64,000 nucleotides of DNA from Ancylobacter dichloromethanicus (GTDB lineage: Bacteria; Pseudomonadota; Alphaproteobacteria; Rhizobiales; Xanthobacteraceae): NCBI RefSeq assembly GCF_018390645.1, contig NZ_JAHBGC010000038.1:77879-141878 (forward strand), read 5' to 3'. Positions 10,101 to 18,547 of this stretch are shown here, one piece after another. A program made the translations under genes and the position numbers. Numbering within the stretch: the stretch's first letter is position 1; each line of letters begins with the position of its first letter. The notes under the pieces are model-generated. The model was not told the DNA's origin. It did not search any database and saw only the letters and a list, made by a program, of their open reading frames with translations.

Positions 10101-10401
10101 TGTCGCTGGTGCGGCGCTCGATCGCCGGGGCGAGGTCGATCACGGGGGCGTCGAGCCGGATCGCCACCGCTTCCAGCGCACGGGCGCCCGGCACGCCCAG
10201 CGCCAGCATCGCGACCAGCAGCGTCGCCACCACCGCGAGCGCCCGGACCAGAGCCGGTCGGCGGGAGGGAGAGCGCGGCGTTTCCCGCGACGGGACTGGA
10301 CCAGCGATGACCAAGAGAATTCCCCAGAATGCAGCCTTGTACGCCGCGCCACCGGCTCCCAACGGCGACGCGCCCCGATGAGTAACGACGCCCGGCGGCA
10401 T
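7189..10401 (-). CDS. Membrane PAS-GGDEF-EAL cyclic-di-GMP protein with degenerate GGDEF
   Basis: A protein of about 1070 residues. Order: signal/anchor helix, periplasmic sensor domain like 7TMR-DISM (about 75-230), a block of about seven membrane helices (230-450), PAS (470-580), GGDEF (590-750), EAL (760-1005) and a Pro/Ala-rich tail. The GGDEF site reads GSDHF, so cyclase activity is unlikely. The EAL motif reads ESA, but its Glu and the other catalytic sites are kept (SVNISSRQ, ELSES, DDFGTG, IKVDRTF, AEGIET, YGQGRLF), so c-di-GMP hydrolysis is plausible. The start is uncertain: the frame is open to 10512; ATG at 10401 is used here, and a TTG near 10314 preceded by GGGGA is an alternative. 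It lies downstream of the Sel1 gene on the same strand. Confidence 0.85.
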   Translation of the reverse strand: MPPGVVTHRGASPLGAGGAAYKAAFWGILLVIAGPVPSRETPRSPSRRPALVRALAVVATLLVAMLALGVPGARALEAVAIRLDAPVIDLAPAIERRTSDTDRIQVSTVPGADGIVRRIEVRSVAPGPNGSKWAILALANNTDEQVDRLIVAPHYRMVGSGVFWPDLGNRRILNITTSQGFRPELQNAPDADVFFLTLDPGTTVTLVAELGDGGLPQLYLWEPEAYKDKVNSFTLYNGIVIGIAGLLALFLTILFVVKGSAMFPAAAALAWAVLGYIGLDFGFWSKVFGISPLAQQFWRAAGEAILAATLVVFLFAYLNLNRWHVRYAHVTAGWLVFLAAIVGLALLDPSAAAGIARPSLLVVSFMGFGIVVWLALHRYDRAVLIIPTLFLLMVWVITAGMAVSGRIGNDLVAPALLGGLVLIVMLIGFTVMQHAFAGIGSVAGSAQELERRALAVAGSGDIVWDWDVDTDRIHVSPEAEHMLGLKQGTLETEAAGWLDIIHPGDRDRFRATLDGLLDQRRGRIDQDFRLRAHDGHYLWFNLRARPVVGTDGEVVRCIGTLSDVTDSRTAEERMLHDAVHDNLTGLPNRELFLDRVAAASGLARTDDHIRPTVLLIDLDRFKQVNATLGMPAGDSILLTVARRLMRLVKQQDTLARLGSDHFALILLSERDPERITAFADTLRRTLRAPITFGEREIFITASIGLLLADGQKRTPLETLKDAELAMYFAKRVGGDRIEVFRPNMRAQKLDRLTMEQDLRQALERGEIGVLYQPVVDLATRQIAGFESAMRWQHPTLGTLGPDDFLSLAEESGLIVDLGLFMLDTAARQLGVWQRTLRGEPIFISVNISSRQMLRHDLLQDLKAVLARNVVTPGTLKLELSESLAMENPEYAAQILLRMRELEAGLTLDDFGTGYSALAYLQRFPFDSIKVDRTFMKALGRSGDKAQRPIILRTIINMANDLGMDIIAEGIETEQVAAALGKLGCRYGQGRLFGEAMTADEARKRLVPEQPPASLLERGRQLSRGAKAAVSSAAARPAGAGQAAPSPPGTPAPATATPARPAATRPAPTSS

Positions 10402-10543
10402 GAGCAAGGCAGGATGAGCACGGCACGTTGCGCCGGCGCGATGGGCGCGGCGCGCGGTTCGGGCGTTGCGCCGTCCTGGTCCGGCCCGAGAGACGAAGCA
10501 CCATGCCGGCAATTGGGTCGTTATTTGGACCGCCGGCGCCCGG

Positions 10544-11560
10544 CTAATAGGCGGCGGGGGGCGCCCATGGCCTGATGAGCTTTTCCGCCTGCGCCCGCTG
10601 GTCGGGCGTGAGCCCGGCGACCAGCTTGTCCAGCATGGGGTCGTCGAGCTTCTGCGCCTTGGCGGCGAGGTGCCACCCGGCGGCGGCGATCACGTCCTTG
10701 GGAACGCCGCGCCCGGCGGAGAGGATGCGCGCATAGCGGTTCTGCGCGATGACGTTGCCCTGCAGCGCGGCCTTGCGGAACAGCGCGGCGGCGCGCTCCT
10801 CATCCTTGGGCATGCCGATGCCGTTGAACACCGCGATGGCGAGTTCGGTGGTGGCGACGTCGTTGCCGACTTCGCTGGCGCGTTGCAGCAGGCGGGCCGA
10901 TTCGATCGGGTCGCGCGGCACGCCATTGCCGTCGCGATAGAGCGTCGCCAACGCATAGAGCGCGTCGGGCTGGTCGGTTTCGGCGGCGCGCTTGAACCAT
11001 TCCGCGGCGATCGCCGGCTCCTTCGGCGCCACCTCGCCCTGGAGATAGACGAGGCCGAGATTGTAGGCGGCGCGGGCGCTGCCGTTTTCGCCGGCGCGAC
11101 GGAAGAAGTCGACCGCCTGGTCCTTGTTCACCGCCGAGGGCGACGCCATCAGGATCGCGCCGAGGGTGAAAAGCGCATCGGCATTGCCCCTCGCCGCCGC
11201 CGCCTCGTACCATTTCTGGGCCGCCGCCGGGTCCTGGCGCACGCCATAGCCCTGGGAGAGCAGTTCCGCCGCCAGCACCATGGACGCCACGTCGCCTTCG
11301 CCGTTGGCGCGCGAAACGGCAAGGTCGAGCGCCGTCCGGAACCTGCCGCGCTGAAAGGCGGTGTAGGCCGGATCGGGGTCCTGCCCCGGCGCGGTGTTCG
11401 ACGAGGCGGGCTTCGCGGTTGTCCTGGGCGCGGGGGAGGAGGCCGCCTTTCCCTGAGCGGCCGCCGCCGTCGCCAGGCCCGCGACGGCGAGACCGGCGGC
11501 GAGCAGGCCCGCGCCCAGCCGCAGGGACGCGCCTCGACCGGGGGCGCGCGGCGGGCGCAT
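10544..11560 (-). CDS. Secreted Sel1-repeat (TPR-like) protein
   Basis: A 338-residue protein with a signal peptide (1-36, ending ATAAAAQG), a Pro/Ser/Ala linker, and about six Sel1-like repeats. Examples are AAQKWYEAAAARGNADALF, AAEWFKRAAETDQPDALYAL and AAALFRKAALQGNVIAQNRY. Sel1 repeats are helical protein-binding scaffolds, often in envelope or signalling roles; the partner is unknown. Its ATG overlaps the stop of the ThiE-like gene by one base (TGATG), which implies translational coupling. Confidence 0.88.
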   Translation of the reverse strand: MRPPRAPGRGASLRLGAGLLAAGLAVAGLATAAAAQGKAASSPAPRTTAKPASSNTAPGQDPDPAYTAFQRGRFRTALDLAVSRANGEGDVASMVLAAELLSQGYGVRQDPAAAQKWYEAAAARGNADALFTLGAILMASPSAVNKDQAVDFFRRAGENGSARAAYNLGLVYLQGEVAPKEPAIAAEWFKRAAETDQPDALYALATLYRDGNGVPRDPIESARLLQRASEVGNDVATTELAIAVFNGIGMPKDEERAAALFRKAALQGNVIAQNRYARILSAGRGVPKDVIAAAGWHLAAKAQKLDDPMLDKLVAGLTPDQRAQAEKLIRPWAPPAAY

Positions 11561-12219
11561 CAGGAGGCGTCTCCGGTGGCCGCCAGCCGCGCGGCCAGCG
11601 CCCGCGCACCCTCATGCGGATGCTCGAAGATCAGGCTGTCGACGGCGATGAAATCGGCGCCGGCCTCGACCAGCGCCTCGACCTCCTCCAGCGTGCGCGC
11701 ATAGCCGACGCAGGGCGGCTCGAACAGTTGCGCCCACCATTGCGTGCGCTCCAGCGTCGCTTCGAAGGGCGGGCGGCGTCCCTCCGCATCGGGCTCGCCG
11801 AACATCACATAATCGGCGCCGCCTTCGGCCGCCGTCATGGCGTCGTGCTTGCTGCGCAGGCCGCCGGCACCGGCAATGCCATGCGGGTGCAGCGTCGCCG
11901 CCGCGGCCTTCAGCGCCGTGGCGCCTTCCAGATGCGCGCCGTCGGCACCCATCGCGGCAGCCAGCGCGGCGTTGCCCTCCACCAGGCCGGCGGCGCCGAC
12001 GGCGTGGCAGGCGTCAAGCAGCGGCTGCAGCGTTGCCGAGGCGCTGTCCTGCCGGGTCCGCATCAGGACGGCGGCGATATCGGTCTCGCGCGCGGCCTGC
12101 CTCAGCGCCTCGGCCTGCGCCGCGACGGCGCTCTCCCCGGCGGCGGCCGGCACGAGAACATAGAGGCGGGGCACCGGGCGTGCCGGTTCGGAATTGGGTC
12201 GGGTGGAGGAACGAGCCAT
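11560..12219 (-). CDS. Thiamine phosphate synthase-like protein (TENI fold, divergent)
   Basis: A 219-residue TIM-barrel protein of the ThiE/TenI family. Recognisable parts are the N-terminal PRLYVLVP, GADGAHLEG (position of the usual HLGQ), GAGGLRSKHDAMTAAEGGADYVMFGEP and a C-terminal AGADFIAVDSLIF. Typical ThiE residues for HMP-diphosphate binding and the HLGQ motif are altered, so true thiamine phosphate synthase activity is doubtful. The ATG at 12219 (MARSSTRPNSE) is the most natural start, though the frame is open to 12285. It is coupled to the downstream Sel1 gene, and no other thi gene is present. Confidence 0.75.
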   Translation of the reverse strand: MARSSTRPNSEPARPVPRLYVLVPAAAGESAVAAQAEALRQAARETDIAAVLMRTRQDSASATLQPLLDACHAVGAAGLVEGNAALAAAMGADGAHLEGATALKAAAATLHPHGIAGAGGLRSKHDAMTAAEGGADYVMFGEPDAEGRRPPFEATLERTQWWAQLFEPPCVGYARTLEEVEALVEAGADFIAVDSLIFEHPHEGARALAARLAATGDAS

Positions 12220-12526
12220 CAGGGAACAGTCTTGTGACGAGCCATAGGGAAGCCATCGGCGAGGATGGCGGCGAAAGCACGGCACGCGGCGCTTTCTCTA
12301 GCGCGAGCGGCCTACGGTGGTCCAGTGAGGCGCGCCAGTGGGGCGCGCGGGCGGCGGCGAGAATGCGGAGCGTTGCCATAATGCGGTAACATTTTAAGGG
12401 CGTTCTGCCCGCCCGTCCGCTTCGTGCCCGGACGGTGTCTTATCGCCGCGAACCGGCGGTGCTATTGCTTCGCGGGACCGAGATGCCCGGCCTGTCGCCG
12501 GCCGTCGCCGCCCGTATGGGGGAAAC
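12220..12526. other. Divergent intergenic region with a 13-bp tandem repeat
   Basis: These 307 bases separate the ThiE-like gene (minus) from the large secreted protein gene (plus). The only structure seen is a tandem repeat, CCAGTGAGGCGCG (12322-12334) followed by CCAGTGGGGCGCG (12335-12347). No convincing promoter hexamers were found. A GGGGGA just before 12527 is the ribosome site of the next gene. Confidence 0.6.
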
Positions 12527-15028
12527 ATGCGCCTTCATCCTCAGTCTCTGGCCGTCTTCGCGGCCGCCATCGCCGTCAGCATCACGCCGGCCCTCGCGCA
12601 GCAGCCGGCGGCCCCGGCGACGCAGGCCGGCGTGGCCGCCGCGCCTTCCGCCCTTCCGCCCGCGCTGGCCTGGCCGCGCAGCTTCGATCTCGGCGACAAG
12701 CTGATGCAGGTCTATCAGCCACTCATCGAGGAATGGAACGGCGACCAGCTCTCCGGCCGCGCCGCGGTCGCCATCGGGCCGAAGCCGGATACGGGTGCGT
12801 CCGGCACCGCGACGCCCTCCGCGACCGGCCCGACCTACGGCCTCGCCCGCTTCACCGCACGGGTCGTGGTCGACAAGCCCTCGAGGCTGGCGCAGCTCAG
12901 CAATATCCACATCACCTCGGTCGAGGTGCCGACCGATACGTCGCAGGACGCGGTACTGCTGAGCGCGCTGCAGTCGCGCATCTCGCCGCAGGGCATGACC
13001 GTCGCCCTCGACCATCTGATGACCAGCTACGCGGCCACCAAGCAGCTCGACAAGGAAATGACCCAGCCGGTGGAGAACACGCCGCCGCGCATCGTCTTCG
13101 CCGACACGCCGACCCTGCTGGTGCTGGTCGCCGGCAAGCCGGTGCCGCGCCCGATCGACGGGGTGCAGGGCTTCCAGCGCATCGTCAACACCCAGCCGCT
13201 GATGCTGGTCGACAGCGCCGGGCTCTATCACCTGCAGGCCTCGGGAACCTGGTATCAGGCGCCCGCGGTCGAGGGGCCGTGGACCGTCACCGCGCAGCCC
13301 GACCCCACGCTGGAGGCAGCAGGCAGCACCGCGACCTATGAGGAGCCGGCGCAGACCATGCTGCCGGCCAACGGCCAGAAGCCGGCCAGCCCGCCGGCGA
13401 TCATCGTCTCCACCACCCCGACCGAACTGGTCATCACCGCCGGCGCGCCGCAGATGACGCCGGTGGGCGGCACCTCGCTGCTGCGCGTGAGCAACGCCGA
13501 CCACGCGATTCTGCTCGATCCCGACAGCAACCAGTACTATGTGCTGATCTCCGGCCGCTGGTTCCGCGCCGCCGGCTTCAAGGGGCCATGGAGCTTCGTT
13601 CCCGGCACCAGCCTGCCGGCCGGCTTCGCCAAGATCGCGCCGACCGATCCTGCGTCCAACGCGCTGGTCTCGGTGCCCGGCACGCCGCAGGCCAAGGAGG
13701 CGGCGATCGCCGCCACCGTGCCGCAGACCGCCTCGATCAAGCGCGACACCCAGCTGACGATCAAATATGACGGCGGCGCGCCCAAGTTCGAGGCGATCAA
13801 GGGCACCATCCTGTCCTATGCGGTGAACACCCGCACCCCGGTGATCCAGCTCGATCCGGCGCGCTACTACGCGCTGTTCCAGGGTGCCTGGTTCGTCTCG
13901 GCGACGCCGACCGGCCCGTGGCTGGTCACCGACGTGGTGCCGGACGCGATCTACACCATCCCGGTATCCTCGCCGCTCCATTACGTCACCTATGTGCGGG
14001 TCTATGCCTCGACCGCGGACGTGGTGACCGTCGGCTACACACCCGGCTATATGGGCGTGGTGATCGAGCCTGGCGGTACGGTGGTCTACGGCACCGGCTA
14101 CAATTGCGTCGGCTATATCGGCGCCTACTGGTATGGCTGCCCGGCGACCTATGGCTATGACGCGGCCTTCGCCTGGACCACCGGTTTCGCCTTCGGCTAC
14201 GACGCCGCCTTCGGCTGGGGTGCGATGTATCCCTGGTGGGGCCCCTACTGGCGTCCGGGTCCGTGGTACGGCCCCTGGGCCGGCGTCGACATCGCCCGCA
14301 CCAACATCTATGGCGCCTGGGGCGGCGCGGCGACCTGGGACCACGCCTGGGGCGTCGGCCCCTGGGGCACCGCCTGGGCCGGCAACTCGGTGCATGGCGT
14401 GACCGGCTGGGGCACCGACTTCGCCGGCCGCTCCGGCGCCGCCTTCAACCCGTGGACCGGCAATTACGCCGCCGGGCGCTCGGCCGCGTTCTTCAACCCC
14501 TATACCGGCGCCCATGGCGAGGCGCGCGCCGGCGTGGCCGGCAATGCCTATACCGGCAACGCCGTGGCGGGCCGCGAATCGGCCGGCTATAACCCGACGA
14601 CCGGCATCGGCCATGCCTCGCAGACCGGCGTGGTGGACAATGACGGCCATGTCAGCGTCGACAGCCGCGGCGTGGCGGGCAATGCCAAGACCGGCAATGC
14701 CGTGGCCTGGAACAATGGTCACGTCTACACCGACCATGACGGCTCGATTCACCAGTATGACGGCAATAATGGCTGGCAGCACCAGTCCATCGACGGCTGG
14801 AAGGGCGACACCGATGCCGACCAGATCGGCCGGCTCGACCAGCAGCGCCAGTTCCAGGGCTATGGCGACCAGCGCGCCGACAGCTTCGCCCGCGCCGGCG
14901 GCTATGACGGCTTTGGCGGCGGCGACCATTTCGGTGGTTATGGCGGCGGCGGCTTCCACGGCGGTTTCGGCGGCGGCGGCGGCTTCGGCGGCGGTTTCCA
15001 CGGCGGCTTTGGCGGCGGGCGCCGCTGA
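12527..15028 (+). CDS. Large secreted Gly/Tyr-rich protein with NPxTG-type repeats
   Basis: An 833-residue protein. Residues 1-24 are a signal peptide (ending ALAQQ). Residues about 45-200 form a conserved region (WPRSFDLGDKLMQVYQPLIEEW, YGLARFTARVVVDKPSRLAQL). Residues 205-520 hold repeated blocks pairing a ligand-like WY/WF turn with GPW (GTWYQAPAVEGPW, GRWFRAAGFKGPW, GAWFVSATPTGPW). Then comes a Tyr/Trp/Gly-rich part (TYGYDAAFAWTTGFAFGYD), repeats such as FNPWTGNYAAGRS, FNPYTGAHGEAR and YNPTTGIGHAS, and a tail of GGGFHGGFGG units. I recognise this architecture from other proteobacterial hypothetical proteins sometimes labelled carbohydrate-binding or adhesin-like. An extracellular or cell-surface role is inferred. 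It is monocistronic with its own terminator. Confidence 0.85.
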   Translation: MRLHPQSLAVFAAAIAVSITPALAQQPAAPATQAGVAAAPSALPPALAWPRSFDLGDKLMQVYQPLIEEWNGDQLSGRAAVAIGPKPDTGASGTATPSATGPTYGLARFTARVVVDKPSRLAQLSNIHITSVEVPTDTSQDAVLLSALQSRISPQGMTVALDHLMTSYAATKQLDKEMTQPVENTPPRIVFADTPTLLVLVAGKPVPRPIDGVQGFQRIVNTQPLMLVDSAGLYHLQASGTWYQAPAVEGPWTVTAQPDPTLEAAGSTATYEEPAQTMLPANGQKPASPPAIIVSTTPTELVITAGAPQMTPVGGTSLLRVSNADHAILLDPDSNQYYVLISGRWFRAAGFKGPWSFVPGTSLPAGFAKIAPTDPASNALVSVPGTPQAKEAAIAATVPQTASIKRDTQLTIKYDGGAPKFEAIKGTILSYAVNTRTPVIQLDPARYYALFQGAWFVSATPTGPWLVTDVVPDAIYTIPVSSPLHYVTYVRVYASTADVVTVGYTPGYMGVVIEPGGTVVYGTGYNCVGYIGAYWYGCPATYGYDAAFAWTTGFAFGYDAAFGWGAMYPWWGPYWRPGPWYGPWAGVDIARTNIYGAWGGAATWDHAWGVGPWGTAWAGNSVHGVTGWGTDFAGRSGAAFNPWTGNYAAGRSAAFFNPYTGAHGEARAGVAGNAYTGNAVAGRESAGYNPTTGIGHASQTGVVDNDGHVSVDSRGVAGNAKTGNAVAWNNGHVYTDHDGSIHQYDGNNGWQHQSIDGWKGDTDADQIGRLDQQRQFQGYGDQRADSFARAGGYDGFGGGDHFGGYGGGGFHGGFGGGGGFGGGFHGGFGGGRR

Positions 15029-15061
15029 GCCGCGCCGGCTCGATACCGATCGCGACACCTC

Positions 15062-15088
15062 ATCCCCGGCCGCGTGCCGGGGATTTTT
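15062..15088 (+). terminator. Rho-independent terminator after the Gly/Tyr-rich protein gene
   Basis: Perfect 9-bp stem ATCCCCGGC (15062-15070) and GCCGGGGAT (15076-15084) with a CGCGT loop and a run of five T ending at 15088. Confidence 0.88.
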
Positions 15089-15109
15089 GCCACGTTGCTC
15101 CAGGCGGGA

Positions 15110-15970
15110 TCAGCCCATCCGGCCCGAGACGTAGCTCAGGGTACGCTCCTCGCGTGGCCGGGTGAACATCTGCGCCGTCGGGCCGAACTCGACCAGTTCG
15201 CCGAGATACAGGAATGCGGTGTAGTCGGCGATGCGCGCCGCCTGCTGCAGATTATGGGTGACGATGACAAGGGTGCTCACGCTCCGGAGCGCCTCCATCG
15301 TCTCCTCGATCCTGGCGGTGGAGATCGGGTCGAGCGCCGAGCACGGCTCGTCCAGCAGGATGACCTCCGGCCCCACCGCCATGGTACGGGCGAGGCACAG
15401 GCGCTGCTGCTGGCCGCCGGAGAGGCTGAGGGCGGAATGGTCGAGAATGCCGCTGACCTCCTCCCACAGTGCGGCCCGGCGCAGCGCGTCCTCCACCCGC
15501 GCGTCGAGTTGCGCGCCGGTGAGTTCCTCGTTGAGCCGCAGGCCGATGGCCACATTGTCATAGATCGACATCGGAAACGGCGAGGGCTTCTGCGTCACCA
15601 TGCCGACGCGCCGGCGAAGCGTCAGCACGTCGACGTCCGGGGCGAGGATATCCTGCCCGTCGAGCAGCACCTGGCCCTCCGCATGCTGGTCCTCATAGAG
15701 GTCCGCCATACGGTTGAGAACCCGCAGCAGGGTGGACTTGCCGCAGCCGGACGGTCCGATCAGTGCCGTCACCCGGTTGGCGTGGATCGGAAACGAGATG
15801 TCGTGCAATGCCGGCTTGGAGCCGAAGCGGAAGCCGACATGGCGGAGGTCGAGCTTGACCGGGCTCGGCAAAGGTTCGCCCGCCCGCGCGGAGGCGGCGA
15901 GGCCCTGCGCTCCGAAACTGTTGGGTGGAAAGCTTGTCTTGAGATCGTGTCGCACGCGCGTCTCTCCCAT
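15110..15970 (-). CDS. pstB: PstB-type phosphate ABC transporter ATPase, without partner genes
   Basis: A 286-residue cytoplasmic ABC ATPase. The Walker A is GPSGCGKST, the Q-loop region reads [17 protein letters not shown] (typical of PstB), the signature is [13 protein letters not shown], the Walker B is [13 protein letters not shown] and the switch His is in [13 protein letters not shown] 40-residue N-terminal tail precedes the domain. PstB normally works with PstS, PstC, PstA and PhoU; none is present, the left neighbour is convergent and the aldolase is 146 bases away. It may serve a transporter encoded elsewhere. The start is the ATG at 15970; no good ribosome site is visible. Confidence 0.85.
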   Translation of the reverse strand: MGETRVRHDLKTSFPPNSFGAQGLAASARAGEPLPSPVKLDLRHVGFRFGSKPALHDISFPIHANRVTALIGPSGCGKSTLLRVLNRMADLYEDQHAEGQVLLDGQDILAPDVDVLTLRRRVGMVTQKPSPFPMSIYDNVAIGLRLNEELTGAQLDARVEDALRRAALWEEVSGILDHSALSLSGGQQQRLCLARTMAVGPEVILLDEPCSALDPISTARIEETMEALRSVSTLVIVTHNLQQAARIADYTAFLYLGELVEFGPTAQMFTRPREERTLSYVSGRMG

Positions 15971-16057
15971 GCTGTGGTGCAAGGCTAGAGGCTCGAGGCG
16001 TTCGCACCTTGCGCAAGGTCAAGATGGGGCGATATTTCGATCTGTCGAATAGAAGCC

Positions 16058-16090
16058 GACAAAACAAAGACGCCGCCCTGCGGCGGCGTC
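16058..16090 (-). terminator. Rho-independent terminator after the aldolase gene
   Basis: Read on the minus strand, GACGCCGCC (16090-16082) pairs with GGCGGCGTC (16077-16069) around a 4-base loop, followed by TTTGTTTTGT. It starts 27 bases after the fructose-bisphosphate aldolase stop and closes the tkt-gap-pgk-aldolase block. Confidence 0.85.
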
Positions 16091-16116
16091 CCCGTTAATC
16101 CTAGAAGTCAGTCTTT

Positions 16117-17139
16117 TCAGGCGGCTTTCTTCTGCTCGATCTCCGGCGTCCACTGCCCCAGCGCCGCCAGATAATTCATCCTGGCGCGATGGGTGAAGGC
16201 GGCCTGCCCGGCGGCGACGTTCTCCTCCTTGCCGGACCACGCCTTCTGCGGTGCCGCCTGGAGGGCGCGGCCATAGGAGAAGGTGAGGTTCCATGGCAGC
16301 CCGCCGGCGCGGATCATGGCGTCGAGATGGGCGGTGGCCTCCTCGTCCGACTGGCCGCCGGAGAGGAAGGCCACGCTGGGAACGGCCGACGGCACGCAGT
16401 TCTTGAGGCAGCGCGCGGTCTTCTCCGCCACTTCCGCGACCGACGCCTGCTTCTGCGACTTCCGCCCGGCAATGACCATGTTCGGCTTCAGCACCATGGC
16501 TTCGAGCTTGATGTGGGCGTAGAACAGCTGCTGGAACACTTCCTTCAGCACCCATTCGGTCACGTCGTAGCAGCGGTCGATGTCGTGGTCGCCGTCCATC
16601 AGCACTTCCGGCTCGACGATCGGCACGATGCCGGCTGCCTGCGCCAACGCGGCGTAGCGCGCCAGCGCCTGCGCGTTGGCGAGGATCGAGGTGTAGCTGG
16701 GAATGTGCTGGCCGATGTCGATCACCGCCCGCCACTTGGCGAAGCGGGCGCCGAGATCGTAATATTCCTTGAAGCGCTGGCCGAGGCCGTCGAGGCCCTC
16801 GGTGATGGTCTCGCCCGGGCAGCCCGGCTGCGGCCGGGCGCCAAGGTCGACCTTGATGCCCGGGATCGAGCCCGCCGCCTCGATCAGCTTGACCAGCGGC
16901 GTGCCGTCCTTGGCATTCTGGCGGATGGTCTCGTCGAACAGGATGACGCCGGAAATGTACTGCGTCATCGCTTCGGAGCGGAACAGCATCTCGCGATAAT
17001 CGCGCCGGTTCTCGAACGTGGATTCGACGCCGATGGCGTCGAAGCGCTTCTTGATGGTGCTGGCGCTCTCATCCGCCGCCAGCAGGCCCTTGCCGCCCGC
17101 CGCTAGCTTGTACGCGACCTCTTCGAGGCTTGCCGTCAT
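16117..17139 (-). CDS. Class I fructose-bisphosphate aldolase
   Basis: A 340-residue Schiff-base aldolase that cleaves or forms fructose 1,6-bisphosphate (and can act on sedoheptulose 1,7-bisphosphate). Family marks are LLAADESASTIKKRF at residue 19, NRRDYREMLF, CPGETITEGLDGL, AKWRAVIDIG, IVPIVEPEVLMDGDHDI, the catalytic lysine in EAMVLKPNMV, and FLSGGQSDEEAT. No zinc-binding class II motifs are present. It is last in the tkt-gap-pgk-aldolase series, 129 bases after pgk. A TAGTAT in that gap could be a -10 element of its own promoter. Confidence 0.95.
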   Translation of the reverse strand: MTASLEEVAYKLAAGGKGLLAADESASTIKKRFDAIGVESTFENRRDYREMLFRSEAMTQYISGVILFDETIRQNAKDGTPLVKLIEAAGSIPGIKVDLGARPQPGCPGETITEGLDGLGQRFKEYYDLGARFAKWRAVIDIGQHIPSYTSILANAQALARYAALAQAAGIVPIVEPEVLMDGDHDIDRCYDVTEWVLKEVFQQLFYAHIKLEAMVLKPNMVIAGRKSQKQASVAEVAEKTARCLKNCVPSAVPSVAFLSGGQSDEEATAHLDAMIRAGGLPWNLTFSYGRALQAAPQKAWSGKEENVAAGQAAFTHRARMNYLAALGQWTPEIEQKKAA

Positions 17140-17268
17140 TCTCTCTCTCCCGCGCGAAACTGACCGGCCGGCACCGCAGCCGGATCGAGCGCGGGGCCGG
17201 ACCGATCGGATACTAGCACCGGGCGGCGCGAACCTGAATGACAGGACCGCTGGTCGCCCGGGCGCCGT

Positions 17269-18468
17269 TCAACGTCTCAGCGCCTCGACGCCCGGCAGGG
17301 CCTTGCCCTCCAGCCATTCGAGGAAGGCGCCGCCGGCCGTCGACACATAGGTGAAGCGCCCGGCGACCCCGGCATGGTTGAGCGCGGCCACCGTGTCGCC
17401 GCCGCCCGCCACCGACAGAAGTCCGCCGGCGTCCGTGCGTTCCGCCGCCGCTCGCGCGACCGCCACCGTCGCGGTGTCGAAGGGCGGCAGTTCGAAGGCA
17501 CCGAAGGGGCCGTTCCAGACGATGGTCTTCGCGTCCTCGAGCCGGGCGACGACGTTCTCGACCGAGGCCGGGCCGGCGTCGAGCATCATCTCGTCCGGCC
17601 GGATGTCATCCACCGAGGCGACACGGTGCGCCGCATTGGCCTTGAACTCGGTGGCGGCGAGGGCGTCCACCGGGAGCACGATCTCGCAACTGGCGGCCCT
17701 GGCCTTGTCGAGGATTTCCAGCGCGGTGCCGGCCAGTTCGTGCTCGCACAGCGACTTGCCGACATTCTTGCCCTGGGCGGCGAGGAAGGTGTTGGCCATG
17801 CCGCCGCCGATCACCAGAATGTCGACCTTGGCGACGAGGTTGCCGAGCAGGTCGAGTTTGGAGGAGACCTTGGCGCCGCCGACCACGGCGAGCACCGGGC
17901 GCTGGGGTTTCTCCAGCGCCCTGGCCAGCGCCTCGATCTCTTCCTGCATGCAGCGCCCGGCAAAGGCGGGCAGCTTGTGGGCGAGGCCCTCGGTCGAGGC
18001 ATGGGCGCGGTGGGCGGTGGCGAAGGCGTCGTTGACATAGAGGTCGCCGAGGCGCGCCAGCGCCGCCACGAAGTCGGGGTCGTTCTTCTCTTCGCGCTTG
18101 TCGAAGCGGGTGTTCTCCAGCAGCAGCACCTCGCCGGGCTGGAGCCTGGCCACCGCCGCCTCGGCCACCGGGCCGGTGGTGGCGGGGGCGAAGGCGACCG
18201 GCCTGCCGAGCCGGCTCGCCACTTCGCCGGCGATGGGCGCCAGCGACAGAGCCGGGTCCTCGCCCTTGGGACGGCCGAAATGGGCGAGCAGGATCACCTT
18301 GCCGCCCTTGTCGGAAATTTCGCGGATGGTCGGCAGCACGGCCTGGATGCGGGTGTCGTCGGTGACGCGGCCATTGTCGACCGGCACGTTCAGATCGACA
18401 CGCACGAGCACGCGCTTATTGGCGATCTCGGCGTCGTCGAGGGTGCGAAAGGCGGAAGCCTCGCTCAT
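17269..18468 (-). CDS. pgk: Phosphoglycerate kinase
   Basis: A 399-residue two-domain cytoplasmic kinase interconverting 1,3-bisphosphoglycerate and 3-phosphoglycerate with ADP/ATP. Visible marks are [102 protein letters not shown] and [10 protein letters not shown]. The length is normal and the ATG at 18468 is natural. It lies 79 bases after gap on the same strand with a hairpin between them, a pairing also known from the Xanthobacter gap-pgk operon. Confidence 0.97.
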   Translation of the reverse strand: MSEASAFRTLDDAEIANKRVLVRVDLNVPVDNGRVTDDTRIQAVLPTIREISDKGGKVILLAHFGRPKGEDPALSLAPIAGEVASRLGRPVAFAPATTGPVAEAAVARLQPGEVLLLENTRFDKREEKNDPDFVAALARLGDLYVNDAFATAHRAHASTEGLAHKLPAFAGRCMQEEIEALARALEKPQRPVLAVVGGAKVSSKLDLLGNLVAKVDILVIGGGMANTFLAAQGKNVGKSLCEHELAGTALEILDKARAASCEIVLPVDALAATEFKANAAHRVASVDDIRPDEMMLDAGPASVENVVARLEDAKTIVWNGPFGAFELPPFDTATVAVARAAAERTDAGGLLSVAGGGDTVAALNHAGVAGRFTYVSTAGGAFLEWLEGKALPGVEALRR

Positions 18469-18506
18469 GGTGTTCTCCCCTTGGATTGTTGATCCTGAAT
18501 GCGAAA

Positions 18507-18538
18507 CGGCCGGACCTCCTTGGCGGAAGGCCCGGCCG
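18507..18538 (-). terminator. Hairpin between gap and pgk (partial terminator or processing site)
   Basis: Arms CGGCCGG (18507-18513) and CCGGCCG (18532-18538), with partial pairing of CCTCC and GGAAGG inside. On the minus strand it begins 10 bases after the gap stop and is followed only by TTT, so read-through into pgk is likely. Confidence 0.5.
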
Positions 18539-18547
18539 GCCGAATGT

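Noticed and set aside
12440..15058. An 872-codon open frame on the minus strand opposite the Gly/Tyr-rich protein gene
   Set aside because: It is the mirror of a strongly coding plus-strand gene in GC-rich DNA, has low-complexity Ala/Gly/Arg/Asp sequence and no recognisable domain. Many other long antisense frames here (for example 7837-10575, 2063-4093, 43765-46566) are of the same kind.
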